A program made the position numbers and the translations under genes. Under the pieces are notes generated by a model. The model saw nothing but the letters and a program-made list of their open reading frames with translations, searched no databases and was not told the origin of the DNA. Shown here in pieces: positions 12,504-25,758 of a DNA stretch of 64,000 nucleotides (its first letter is position 1; each line of letters starts with the position of its first letter). The stretch is from positions 9,002 to 73,001 of the forward strand of contig QNGE01003500.1 in the NCBI GenBank assembly GCA_008508345.1. The letters are read 5' to 3'. The DNA comes from Paragonimus westermani. Lineage: Eukaryota > Platyhelminthes > Trematoda > Plagiorchiida > Troglotrematidae.

Positions 12504-14432
12504 CTGGCCTCCAGCAGGTGTGTGGTGACCGGAGAATCCGTCTTGCGTTGTTTGATGAAGTCACGACGCATCACGTCACACGAACCCTCGATATATTTAA
12601 GACACGTGTTCCTTCATTTAAGGGTGCAAGGAACGATCAGTTCTTCCGATATAAACGTCACCGCAGCTGCAGTTGAACTGGTAAGTACAGTGGGCAGCTC
12701 TGACATCCCTGTCATGAAGTGGGGAGGCGTCATTGAATTGGTGCGACTAAATACACTTAGTGTAGATGCACTGACGCTCGTTGGATGACCTCTGTCAGCG
12801 TCGCGTTGGGAACGATATATTACTCTCTCCATTGTATGGCAACTGCGTATGTACCAGTTTCTTCAGGACAGACGTTTCTTTTGGGTTTTTACTTTCGGCT
12901 TGCTAAAAAGGCAACAAAACCCTGTGGATAACCGTTAGAGACCATGGCCTCATGAACAAATTTCAACAGTGTATTTCGTCTATCACCCGTACTTATAATT
13001 TGCTAGCGTTTGTTTTGTGTGAGTTAGAAACTATTGGATTTAAGGTGATGCTCTCCTCAGGTGGGCCTCCGGCGTACTGATCGATGCGTTATATCATCCT
13101 TCAGTCATTTAATGCTGATATCCGGAAAGGCGAACGTGTCTTCCTTTTCGAACTCAAACCATAGCGTGAGATCCCAGTGCGAAGAGTTCAGCAAATCTAG
13201 TAGTTTTTCTATCATCCTTTTGTCTTTTGCGATTACCATTATGTCATCAACATATCGATGATAAACCGGGATGTCATGCAGTGTGTTCGCGAGACGAATC
13301 TGAATCATGGAGATAACTAACTCAGCCAAAATTGGACCTAGATGGTTACCTATCGCGATTCAGTCTATTTACATAAATCCAACGTTTTCGAAATGAATTT
13401 CAAACTTTTTAGTAGGTCGTGATACCATCGGATCCAGATACTGACTTGGACATGAAGTAATATGATAGGAGTCATTGGAAATTCACAGATGAAATCGACC
13501 GTCTCGCTTAAAGACACATTTTTGAAAGGCGAATTTACATCAAGTGCGCACATAGGTTTTCCTTCAGGTCAGCGTTATTTAAAATTTCACACATCCCGAA
13601 CATGTTTTTCAGACTAAATTTGAAAGCGAGTGAGCAAACTGGCAGTAAAACAACTACTAACCAGTTGGCCTGTTTGTGATAAGGAGAACCCGCCATCACA
13701 GGGATTGGCTGTAAGGGCATTTGCGGTTCGTGTATCTTCACTAAACCGTATGTCCACGGAGTCGTACTGCCATCAGGTTTCATAAACTTGTACTGTCTTT
13801 CAGTTTTGTACCCAGGTCTGACTAAAATCTGCAACTCTCAGTCAATGTTTCCCCCACAATTACTGTGTTATTAAGTTGGCTGTCCGTTAGTAACTTTGCG
13901 TCAATTGAAAAGATGAAAATCATTTTACCCACATATGGGTGCTTTCCCATCACCACAGCTCTGAACCATTTGTCAGGTTTTAGAACAGTTACACACTTCC
14001 AGTTTGCTAGTTCCTTGAGACCTTGATAATGTGCGCTCCAAAGTAAACATTTTTGTTGTATGGGAGCACCAAAAAATGTGGTTGTCCTCAGATATGGGCG
14101 CCAGTTCAACATATTGATCACATGTTCTCGAATTGTGCCTGAAACTGAGTATTCATTAAGCTTGTGCGGGCATTTAACTTGAAGCCGAGGAGAAAGCCAT
14201 TTTATTGGAGGGGGCGGGAGTGATCTCCAAGAGAGATCCACAATTAATTTATATAGATCAGTGTGAGATGCGTCACTTGGTGTGGTAGAGGTCAATGATC
14301 TTTGTGGATGTCCAGTGCTAGATTTCTGAGTACGGTTGACAGGTTGACTAGGGAAGTTTGAGGAATTAACGTGAGAAAAAATCAATAAGATATGTGGTCA
14401 ACCCGACAAACGCTTTCCGTGTGTTGATTAGT
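12504..14432 (-). pseudogene. Penelope-like element body: RT plus GIY-YIG, heavily decayed
   Basis: Read on the minus strand from 14385 to 12504 the parts come in PLE order. First is an N-terminal region ending in a mutated PDKG block (LKPDKWFRAVVM). Next come the fingers (YGLVKIHEPQMPLQPIPVMA), palm motif A (CALDVNSPFKNVSL), the GNHLGPILAE loop (near 13330) and the catalytic YVDD (13244-13255). A linker and a GIY-YIG entry (YQFNCSCGDVYIGRTDRSLH, about 12625-12680) follow. The frame changes at least four times and stops interrupt it, for example two just before the GNHLGP loop and two inside the nuclease, so no protein can be made. YVDD itself is intact. The body lies between 247-bp inverted arms. 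The arms are far better preserved relative to each other than the ORF is relative to the family. Confidence 0.85.
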
Positions 14433-14680
14433 CATCACAAGCCTGTCATCCTTGAGTCACTGAAGGCGCTGCTAATCACGCGTAGCAAGCCGGTCGTCTG
14501 TGCACAAAAGCCGTTGCCATTGAATCTCCGTCTGCCATGGTTATAATCAATGGCAGACTTGCGCATACGTTGACTTGATGTATAAACTTGATTCGTTTAA
14601 CCATTTTTGATGTTCACTGTTGCTATGCGTAGTGACTGAAGAGAACAGACGAAATCGTACTACCATTTTGCAAAAACCGG
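14433..14680 (-). repeat. PLE terminal arm, right (inverted copy of 12257-12503)
   Basis: This is the second arm of the inverted pair, on the 5' side of the minus-strand PLE ORF. It starts at CATCACAAGCCTG and runs outward to ACCGG at 14676-14680. The spacing between matching bases is constant except for one indel close to the outer end, so it is one uninterrupted repeat. No CTGATGA hammerhead core was seen in either arm of this pair. Confidence 0.85.
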
Positions 14681-14860
14681 TCTTCTGACTTTGCCATGTT
14701 AACAGTGTTTAAAGGGGTTGCTCCGCTCCTTCCAAATGAAACCGAAATGCCAGATCACGCCATCTGTGCACCGCAGTAATATCGGGCAACTAAGATGGCT
14801 GAGACCAGGCTGTCGATATTTGTTAAATGAGTACTTCACAAAGACTGAACGATGAGCATG

Positions 14861-15166
14861 TGTTGTGAACCGAGAAGGCGGATGTCACAGAAGTTGTTTA
14901 TTTGGGAAACCAGTAAACGACTCAAGCGTCTCAACGGGACTACAAACAGAAACACTCATCTGCATGCCACACTCGTCTGAGGATGCTCCTGTCGCTTTAG
15001 ACACCATGTCTCAGTTCCGTCATGTGGCGAAAGCCATTCTACATCGCTCTGCCTTCCAATGATCCTTCTCGTATCTCTTCCGTAATTATCCTGCGATCAT
15101 TTCGATCCATGTTGCTACTTAATAGTGGTCTGAATAGTATGATGAGACCGTCTATCCTCACTACAC
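14861..15166 (+). repeat. Unclassified dispersed repeat, copy 1
   Basis: This stretch matches the reverse complement of 22450-22743 at roughly three quarters to four fifths identity by eye. The strongest block is around ATGTCTCAGTTCCGYCATGT. In this orientation both copies can be read as the same peptide, SEDAPVALDxMSQFRHVAKAI. A second shared peptide in a shifted frame is RSFRSMLLLNS. This suggests an eroded coding region, but I recognise no family and the opposite strand is also partly open. It begins about 180 bp outside the right arm of the neighbouring PLE. It could be part of an unidentified transposon or a SINE. Confidence 0.65.
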
Positions 15167-18100
15167 ATGTTCCTGAAGGTGTGTTTGTTCCTGTGGATAG
15201 CAACATATAAGGCTTGCCATTTTGACAGTAAGTTCGTTAAGTACGTTTTCTGTGAAGGATTCTCCAAAATTCGCATTGGTTGGTGAGATGAGACTGCCAC
15301 CCATTTTTTGCCTGGCGGACGGAAAGTCACTTACCACCAGATTTGAGGACTAGTGGACTTGAATATTGTGGCTCTGAAAAGAATTTTACGCCGTTCCGTT
15401 AATTTTAGCAACAAATCTGCTTGCTGAGGCACCCGGGACCGTATGGCGATGAATGATTGTTCATCACCCAATTCAGTCATAAGTTCATCCGTCCTGTGTA
15501 CAAACAAATTTTGTTACTGGTGATTCAACCAGCACGCATGCGTAACACCTGATCGTGTCACATGACGCCACTTCCAAAAGAAATCAATTCAGGGGGAGAC
15601 AACTACCCTTTTTTCGTCTAGGGAAAAATCTGCTTCCACAAAACAGCAAGGAGAAATTCAAAATGTGGTGTTTGTTTCGTGTGATGAAAGGTGCCTGCGA
15701 GAAAATTTTATAGTCTTGCAAGGAATGATCTCAGGATAGGATCGCCTGGTCATTCTCTAAAACATGGCGGAAGGTTTCCACATACAAGGAACGTCTTAAT
15801 AAACTGCTTGGCTAAATATGAAACTAGTTTCTTTGGACACAAATTATTCGCCTGATTCTGTGTGTGTTGATTATTCCACCTTCAGAATGTGAAGAATTCA
15901 TGCAGGAAACAGATTGTTACCAAGCCAAAAAAAATCACAGTCGTCATATATTCTAACCCAAATAAAATATTCATGTTCACAAACACACCGACACACTTGT
16001 TCAAGATACTTAATTGATGGTCAAGGCAATGTTGCTTCCGTACAAAATCAGCTTCTGTATCACAAATGCAATTATATTGTAGTCCATATTTCTGATCATC
16101 ACAGTGAGCATATAGACATGGATACCTGAAGCAGGATTTAGGTGAAAATGATAAAATATACAGGGAGCACGCCAGACTTTCTCAGGTGAATAAAGGCACC
16201 ATGGGAAATCTTGTAATCAACGGCAAATTTATATACGCGTATGATCAGCAAACACACTGAGTGATTGATAACATTCTGCTGCTTACATTAACATATGTAA
16301 CCATCTCGGATCGGTAAAGGTAAGTTAAATTCAACAGAAGGGACTAACATATGGCACATATCAACCCACTTAGTTGTTGAATTTGTGTGTGGTCTGCCGG
16401 GATATGGTTGTTTTTATGAGAAGGAACAGTGTCACGATAACCAAAGTTAGGCCATAGTTTCCCCGTTAGAAAAATATTTCAATAATTACCCCACATAAGA
16501 ACAATATTTGATGGCCAAATATGGCACACCTTGGAAAAGTCATCGATTCACAACCTGAGAGGCTCTCACTAGACGCAAAATGAATCGAATAAACAGGTTA
16601 GCACGAACACGTATAATCCAAGCGTATCCCCGATTATCAAAATGGTGGCTTCAGGTTCCATGTGAAATCGTGAACGTAAGATATGCAGAAACCCATCTAT
16701 TGAAGCATCATTGGAGCTAAAAGCATGGAATTTATGTTCAACTATTATAATTCACCTTAAAATTGTAGCACTGAAGAGTGTTGAATTCAGGCGGGTGTTT
16801 ACACAACAAGCATACATCTGTGACGCAAACAGGGTATAATGCGTCCGACTGCCAATACAAAGTGAAGTCCAGCTAATCACCAAAACACATTCAGTGTTAT
16901 GAAAAGTGCGCTACAACCTATTGCTTCCTGCTGATGTATTCTGATTTCTTGATGACAGAAGATCCTCCTCATGAAGGTTTGAACATTATGTCAAAACATC
17001 GCGTCGTATGTGACAATGTTATGCATGGCCGCCATTCTCATACCCAACCCAAGTTTGTCGATAGTGGTGATGACGTTTTGCTGTGAACCGGTTCCACATA
17101 TTCGACCTTGGCTCATCCTGCCATTCTGTACCTGTGAAGTTCTCTAGAGATTCAAATTTCAACTGACGTGCTCTCAGCTTTTTACATCTTGGACTAGATT
17201 TTCCACCTGGAGCAGTTTACATTTTTCCGCTATGTACATCTATTAATCGACCGTGGTAAACACATTGCGAGCAATGAAACACGGTTTCCGCCTTCAGAGC
17301 TGTCCTAATGAATGGCCTGCAACCCAGATTAGTTGACTGGCTAAATGGTTGGTTCAGATTGAATCAGGGACAGAGGCGTAAATGTATTGGCTGCATACGT
17401 GCTAGGTTGTTTCATCCGTGTTTATGACGCAGATATGCAATATGAGCTGTAGTCAGTGTAAGAATAGCAAAATTAAACATTTTGAATGGTAGTGATCTTT
17501 ACGAATTAAACGGAACAGCATGAGATAATCATCATTCAAGTTCGACACAATGTGGAAGTATGTGACCACCACCAATCATGAACCTGATTTTCTGACACCC
17601 TTCAACTGTGGTTCATGATGAATCTTACTTGTTCCCTACACTTACCCGAAGACTATGTCAGTTGTAAAACTTTTAACATTATGTGAAGTCCTCTGTTTTC
17701 AATACACTTTTATAGTGAAATATAATATTTTCAGCAGTGAAGATATCGTGAAGTTACAGGATTGACCTGATTGCCATTGGCGCCACTAATTATGAAACTG
17801 CTGATTTCTATTTTTAAAGATTGCAGTATTAAGAAGGACTCCCTTGTAACTAATCGACGAGGATAACTAGGATGTTAACTTGTTGTTTATCCACATGTAG
17901 CTCGCAATATTCACGGTTCACGAGATCTAGGTTTTTGTGAAGTTACTCGTTTGCAATTGTTGCTCACATGATTGAGCACACAACATTTCTATCGGGCATT
18001 TAGGATGTGAACAGTTATCGTGCAACATGCAGTACGGCTAGTTCATTTGTTCGACATCAAATTATTCTCAAAATGAGCTGGACGGTCGTCTATTTCGCAA

Positions 18101-21100
18101 AAATGCGTTTTTACCTGAATGATTTATTACACTGTTCCGTTTTTGATTGATGGTTTCGAATTCCAACTAACGGCGTCCATTCAACCAGGTTTTTAATGTC
18201 GCGACACAGAGTCAGTGGAACCTGCATGCACGGATGACTGATTAAATTTCATCAACATAGGTTGCACCGTGCAAAATCTTCCAATGAACGGGTTGAATGG
18301 TCTTCACAGTGCAGTCTTTCAGATTCGGATGGTCACAGTTTACCGTCTTCAATGCTGGCCGACCCTCGTCTACAAACTGTTTTCCACAGCCAATTAAACT
18401 CTGCTCTATTTAAATTACATCATCAGTATGAACAAGGAGCGCAGAGGCCTTAAGTATGTCAGCAAATACGAACGCATATCTCTGATGAATAATCGTGTTA
18501 AATGTATGCATAAAGTGTTGCAAACTCATAAGAATGCTCTGGGTTGCAGTATCATAATAAACGACACTCGCGTAATTCAAGGACTGTTGTAAAGTTACGT
18601 AGGATTGACTGTCACCTCTGAATGAATGTTTTCTTATTGTTGCTCACATACACTTTTAAACGTGAACCTGCTGTAGCGTGTTTGTACTCTATACGCGTTG
18701 TTAAAAATATCGATACACAGCGTCCGCCATTTTTACATTCATGAACCATAAATATTTTCCACTGACATGTGTTCAGCAGATATCTGCAATTATATGCTTC
18801 AAACACCGTTTGCGCGATAATCTACTGGGATTAATTTACGGGTAGAGACAAGATAAATGTCATCTACTAGGGCGTCCTAATTATTGGTCTACGATCAGGA
18901 AACTGATGGGCTGATGACCATACTGACCCAAATGATTTTCCTCTTTGAATCAGGTCTATTAAACCACCTGCTCGGAGGGTATTTTCTTGACAAATTCTCT
19001 ACCCTCGCTCTTTGTTCAGAACAGCACAATTTACCTTATGCCGACAAATCATGCAAGATTAGACTGGGAAAGTTAACTTGCTCCTAGTCACAAATTTGAC
19101 TGCCTCATAACCAGGTGATACAGCCCAGTGTGACGGTGACTGTCAACAGTTAACCATGAGCTCCCTCATTTTGACGGTAGACCATTTAACTGGGTCACGT
19201 GATTCAAAGTCGCTTCTCCGAATTCCCAATGATAAACTGATTGTAAATTGCACAATGCCTTTAAGGACAAATGTGAAACATTTGTTCAGTTTGAGTTTAC
19301 CCGTTAGTGACTGGTACTCGACTAAATTGTTAATGTTCATTCCCGCCATTCATATCTTCTGCCTCGTTCTAGTTAAATTCAGAAGGTGGACTAAAATGCT
19401 CCCCCACGGACATGTTGAGGCCAACGAACCAGTAGACTACGGTTGAAAACCGCCAATGCCCGCCTAATACTCATGCTCACGTGCCTCAATAAATTAGTGA
19501 CTATCGCATAATTCCTAGTTCTATATTTTCAAATCGGCCTTCAGTTTTGATTGGATGCATCCACGTTACGTAATGTGCGCCCCAACCTTCCTTCCTGCTA
19601 CACATAACAGAGCGTGAAATTGTGAGCGTGTACCCAGTGTGGAGATTTCTTTCACATATATCAGAAATGCAGACGGAGTCCGAGTTAGCTAAGGGGGACA
19701 ATCGCAAAGTAGTCATAATTGAGTGGAGCAGCATTTACAGTTATCGAGAGTTGAAATGAGACCTGATTGACGTGACTTGTTAAATTTGGTCGCAACTTTC
19801 TTGTTCGGATCAAATTTTTGCTCAGCCGCTTCCGTAATTGAGCACCAAATTGGAGTTTTACACTTGTTTTGAAGCCAGTCCACGTCCTCAAGAGAAGAAT
19901 TTGTTTATCGTTGCGTTACTAACCTAACACCGATTGGCTACACATTGAAATCCGGCCATAATCGCCCGGCAATTGTGCTAAAATTTCGAATTTTGATGAG
20001 ACTAGAAAGGAACAAATATGTGTTGTGAAATGATTTTGAAGTTCCAGGAAAATACACGCATCGTTGAGTACATTTTATGACTTACGAGATTCCTAAGACC
20101 AAGTGAACCAGTTTTTTATAATGTAGATTGATTTAACGCCCGCTGGAGGCTCGTAAATAATGGGCCAAAAGTCTGATATGAAGTTACGGTGGTTATTGTT
20201 ATTTTGGAGGTGGTGAATAACAAGAACTGATTAAAGTTGACAGAACAAGAATAGGCTAATCTTTATGTTAGTTGAAAATTTTAGAGGGATTAATTAAGCC
20301 ATTCGTCCAACAGATTAGCCCGTACTGTTTGATCATCCACCGAGTAAAGCCCAGAAAACCGTGAAAACATCTGACTTGTGCATCTGGACAAAAAAAGCAA
20401 CGTTTTAGTTATCATCCCTCAGTTCATTTAATCTTGTCAACCACCACACAGTGTGCAAAATACAGGCAGAGTTAATTCAACCGGCAGTTGTCAACTTACA
20501 ACAGACAATGCCGTTATATTTGGGTTATTGCAACATGATTGAATCTATTGGTTTCGATAACACTGTAGTGTGCAAAAAGTTCAGAAATTTCCCTTATAAT
20601 CTGCTGAACAATTAGCGTATTCTGAGCGGCGGTTATTTCGTAAATCGCAGTCTAAAACTACACAACGGCTGCATTTTATAACCTTTCTTAAGGTTTTCAA
20701 AAGCGTCTAAATATGATACAGATTATTTCTCAGCGGAATGTCCGACAGATGGAAACGTGTCTGTACATGAATGGCTTGTGTGTTGTCACATGGACAAAAA
20801 TGCTTTCTAAGTCAAATGAGGTTTACATCACATCTGACAGCCATGTGTTCGGTCTGGGAAGGAGAGATAATCTTTGCACGACAAATTATGGATTTTTTGT
20901 TGGAAGGTACATTTTAACAGAGGCCTTTGCAGTAAGCAAATGAGTTTCTGGGTTGGTGGTGCTCCTGTTTCTTCAGTCCAGTGTGAACTCAAAAGTGGCG
21001 TCACCTCTGTGTCATGGTTTGTCAAAGACCAGAAGTATTTTTGCTCAAAAACAAAAGCTTTTCGAAACGGACAAATTAAGACAAATAAATTACTATATAT

Positions 21101-22449
21101 TACATGCAAATAGATAACTGTTACACGATTATGAATCACTACACTGTAGAACTAGGGAGTAACCCGCTACTTCGCAGAGGATATGGAGAATAACAAGCCC
21201 AGCTGATTGCATGAATATCTCGCGAGCAGCATCACACTGGTTAAGTGTAAAAGCGTAGAAACACAAGAATGTTTGTTACATGTAAATGGATTGAGTTCAC
21301 GTGAACTCTGATGACCATCGGTCATCCATTCAGTTAGTATCTCTCACTCGAATATACATGTGACTAACTCAACACAACCCTGCAGAACTGTGTGTGTTCT
21401 CCGATAAACAATGAAGCAATCAGCGATTGACTCACGTGTGAAAGTGACCCACATGTTTGGGATCTCAATTAGGAATTGGATTAGCAGTTCCGCGGTTTCA
21501 CCTGATGGCGGTTCTGGCTATATACGCGGTAATATCCGTTAGGCTGGGAATGGTGCACTGATCTCATGTATTAGCACTGATTGTTCGATTCGAAGAAATT
21601 GACTGACAAATCAACCCAAACACAGTAGTTCTCCCGTTTTCGGTTTCAAATGACATCCTGATGGCGATGATGATGATGATGGTGAAGATAAAATAAAGGG
21701 ACGAGAGACGAGGTTATTGAACTGAAGACAGATATATTCACTGAATACCAAATAAACGATGCTTAGCATTATTCTCATGAGAACAGTGGGTTGTTTTGAT
21801 CATCCGGAAGAGTGGTTACTCAACTGTTAAACATCCGCAAAATTGCATCTCCTTTTATCATGAAAGGAATCGAAGGTTACAGAACATATGCCTGACAGGC
21901 TCATACATATTAAGCGTCGCAAACCTCTTCTGTCCATAGTTGTTCCAAGGTGTGAAACTTGCAAAGTTCCAACTGCAGCTGTCGCCACCAACTTCTGGTT
22001 AGCACAGTGTGGATACGGTCACCAAGGTGGAACAAATTCACGGAAATCCATGAATGTGTCCGCACACACGCAAAACGTGAATAAAACATGAACAACTATG
22101 TGGACGCCGCAAGCTAATAGCCTACGTAATGGTGCTAAACAGATAGTCTGTAATGTTTTCATGAAGTCGACCTTGTTTCACTTCCTCCAATACACATGCC
22201 GCGTCAGACTTTCTATCTACAATTTACGTTCTCTCCATCCACACAAAATCGTTTGAATATGAAAATATCCAATTTGCAAATTATTTCATGTTGTTCACTC
22301 TTTTGCACCGACTGTAGGCAAGTTTGGTTGTGTGTGTCACTTCTTGATGTGACTGTTGTGAAAACGCAACGGCGGTTCCGGATTTGTTGTGACTACTAGT
22401 CTCCAACGGTCTCAACTTAGCTCGCGTATTCTAGACTGTGGGACGAGTA
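15167..22449. other. No supported gene; intronic or intergenic
   Basis: About 7 kb with short frames only. A small GAT-type microsatellite lies at about 21661-21690. I found no element motifs, no exon with convincing signals at both ends and no RNA gene. Confidence 0.4.
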
Positions 22450-22743
22450 GTGTAGTGAGTACAGACGGAGGCACCTTACTACTTACACTACTATTCAGTA
22501 GCAACATGGATCGAAATGATCGCAAGACAAATACGGCAGAGATACGGGAAGGTTCATTAGTAAGCAATGGCTTTCGCCACATGGCGGAACTGAGACATGT
22601 TGTCCAAAGCGACTGGCGCATCCTCAGACGGGTGCGGTGTGCAAATTAGGGTTTCTCTTCGTAGTCCCGTTGAGACGCATAAGTCGTGTGTTGGTTTCCT
22701 CCTAATAGACTCCTGTGCCACCTGCCTTCTGGGTTCACAACAG
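22450..22743 (-). repeat. Unclassified dispersed repeat, copy 2
   Basis: Inverted partner of 14861-15166. In the minus-strand reading the open frame 22557-22889 extends beyond the repeat into a Cys-rich stretch (YYCRTCFEPICSDQCYCC). This stretch is absent from copy 1, so it is either unique flanking sequence or part of a longer element truncated in copy 1. The shared peptide here reads SEDAPVALDNMSQFRHVAKA. There is an apparent indel relative to copy 1 after the AKAI residues, which shifts the second peptide to another frame. Confidence 0.65.
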
Positions 22744-25579
22744 TAGCACTGATCCGAACAGATTGGTTCAAAACACGTACGACAATAATAACTTCGAGCA
22801 ACAAGATGAATCTGAAACGGGTTGCAATTATGGTCAATCAGATTGAGCAACATAACTGAAAATATACGCCACCAAGGCAAGTGCATCATGTGGAGTGACT
22901 AACGAATGTCAACATGAGTTTCGTCAATTCTTGGTCTCCAACATCAATCTGCCATTACTCCTGCGGATAAAGTTATTCTAATATGGTTCCCGTAAATGAA
23001 ACAGAGCGAATTTGGCAAACCGAACCACCAGGCACTAGATTCAAAAGTAATGGTTACAATGGTCAATCATGAACGCTGAATGCAAATAGTAAAAAATTGT
23101 GTGGAAACTGTATTTCTTCAATAACATGTAATAGTAAAGTTACGGTGAGTTTTTCCGAACAAATACTAAATTATCTCAACTGCCGACAATGTGGAAGCTC
23201 AGATGACCCACAGAAAAACATCTTCAATTTGTCGAAGTCAACCGAGAAGGCAGGATATTCTCAGTCATGTTGAGAGTGGACTTCAGTGTGCAGCGGATTG
23301 AATGAATTGTGGAGGTTTCATCATTGTGTTTACAGTCCGATTTTTCTCTATCACAAACAACACACGAATGTGTGATTTTGGCCGCATGATTGTATTTGTA
23401 GATTGTGCAACCTCATATCGGTTTGATCATCTTGAACCTCAGTTGTACATTTTTCAATCAAACGAGGGGTAAATTGCGTAACTTCAATTTGTCTGGTGTA
23501 CACATACATGAAAACGTACTAATGTTTAACTGTTGTTCTTAAAGTCCCATAAAAATATTGAACCGGTCAGAGTGTTCCAATCCGACATACTTCTCAAACT
23601 GCAAATGTGTAACATTGAGAAGGTGGACAGTGTGTTGGTGATCGATAAGTTTATTGGTTTGGTTGGGGTCAAGAATGCCATATTTACTGCATTCTCATTT
23701 ATAGTTTGTAGCTTGGGTACGATACGGTTGTTAGAAACTAATTTATTTTGCAGTTGAATTACACGATCATCTCTTGCGGACTGAGTATAATTTAACGCAT
23801 GCACATTTGATCCCACAAAGGTTGAGCACAGATGTGTTGGGTGTGGTATTTATGTGTTGCGCACAGTTTGCACAGTTGCCCGAGAAACTGTCTAATACCA
23901 TGCCACTTAGGCTCTGTGTAGAATTGTGAAACAAATGTGTGATCTAAATTGTTTCTGTGTGACAAACTGAGGAAACTCAATGAGTTTCTCAGGGCATTGA
24001 ACTGTGAATTATATGGTACGTTTCAAAAGTCTCAGGCACCGTTTGGGTAGGTCTTTGTGTAGCTTCCAGTCAACAAGTCCATTCATTCAACAATTTCCTG
24101 TTACATTCGTAGTTTTACGAAATTTGAAATATTCAAAATGCTGTATACCAAGCCAACACCGAAAGATTCCAATTGGCAAATAATTGCACCCAATTTGAGA
24201 GCAGCACGACGAAGTACATGCCAGCTGCATTTGACTAAACAGTATAATATAGGTGTATATTCCATACACAACCCGTAGGCGCACTCCATTTTGGTGAAAC
24301 GGTCTCAATCACGCTGGGAAATTGACTGATACCTGGTTGGCTGGTAATCGAAGTACACATCTGTAAACGCAGGTCGCCAATCCAGGTGGCTATACAGATT
24401 TCGACGAAAATGGTCGTAAAACGTTTATAATGGTACATGATTGGTTTAATAGGGGATACGTATAAAAATGATCTAGCATTACTTCCTCACCCAGTACCAG
24501 CAAATAGTTTTGGCAGACATAGCATATAGATAGCATATAATATGACATTATTTTCCCAACTCTAAATAAGTTCATTGGTAGATTTTCGATAGTCAGTGAG
24601 TAGTTATACCAGTCGGAAATCTATTCACGTACTTACTTCCACATAACCTCCTCTCTTAATGGCTGTCTATTTTGTTGGATTTGTCATCCCTGTCCAGTAA
24701 AGCAGTTTCATGTTCCTGTGTATCATAATATCGTGTGACGTCCCATTTGAGTAGAGTTGCGTTGCTAGCAGAATCGCCTTTTGAAATTTCGTGTGGGTTT
24801 CACCCATACACATTACTCCATATACAAATGAAGAGTCACGATATTTCTTTATTGAGCACGATGCAACAACCCTGACTTTGTTTCATAACCACATGCTTTT
24901 ATAATTCAACACTGGAAAACCTTATCCATATATAGGGGTTTTGGGATGTGGTGGTCATTTTTGACTAGCATGTTTGTTCCTTGAGAATTAATTACGTGGT
25001 CCATTGTGGAAACGTGACCGAACTCCATTGCAGTCTAGCAGAAATAGGGATAAATTGTAGTAAATACCTGGATGTTGCAGGCTACGCTGTAAACCGAATC
25101 GCAATCAGCTCAAAATTTTGTTTTTAATTCAAGAGCAGGATTTTTCAAGTTAAATGATACCGTAACTTCTGAGGTCTTCCACAATTTTGCATGACAAGTT
25201 GTCCAGGAGGTGGCAGTTACACGGTCATTCTTCCTCGTTTCTATTCAGTGTGTGGTATTGCGCACAGCGTTGAAATTGCACAGCTTCAATGGGATGTGAC
25301 TAACGCAGCTGTTTCGGAAGGTATTGCTGAATTCGCATACTACTCGGGCGACTGAGTTAATGATGTCTTGTCATAGGCGATACCTCCAATAGCGCTAATT
25401 TTCTCAACACATGCAAGATTTCGTTGATTTACTTGATGATGCTAATCAGCATCTAAGGAACTCGGTGTTGGCAGTACTCATTCCCCTACAGTGGTGGAAG
25501 CCGAAAGACACGTGCTGATATGCCCCAATGTATTAGGCAATTTTAGTGGCGTTGATGAGCTCTTTCACACGGTTTGCAG
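22744..25579. other. No supported gene
   Basis: Short overlapping frames on both strands without domains, splice pairs or repeat relationships that I could support. Confidence 0.4.
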
Positions 25580-25758
25580 CTAGTGGATACCCAAAAGTGG
25601 AAGACCTGAAAGGAGGGGAGGAAAAATATCTATGCAAATATTGGAAACAACGAGTTACTTCAAAGAAAGAAAGTGGGTTTTCTCATGTGGGATGGTCCTT
25701 TGAGGAGACAACGAAATATTTGGAGTACTCATGTGAACAGTGTATGATGGGCGGGCGG
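25580..25758 (+). CDS. Weak candidate internal exon, unknown protein
   Basis: A pyrimidine-rich acceptor (TCTTTCACACGGTTTGCAG) is followed by 179 nt of open frame and a fair donor (CGG|GTAACT). The frame gives phase 1 at the start and phase 0 at the end. The peptide is Lys/Glu-rich with two nearby cysteines (YLEYSCEQCMMGGR) and has no recognised domain. It is included because the end phase fits the phase-0 candidate at 29415-29546 on the same strand. Both may belong to a gene ending at 38697. It may equally be a chance open frame. Confidence 0.2.
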
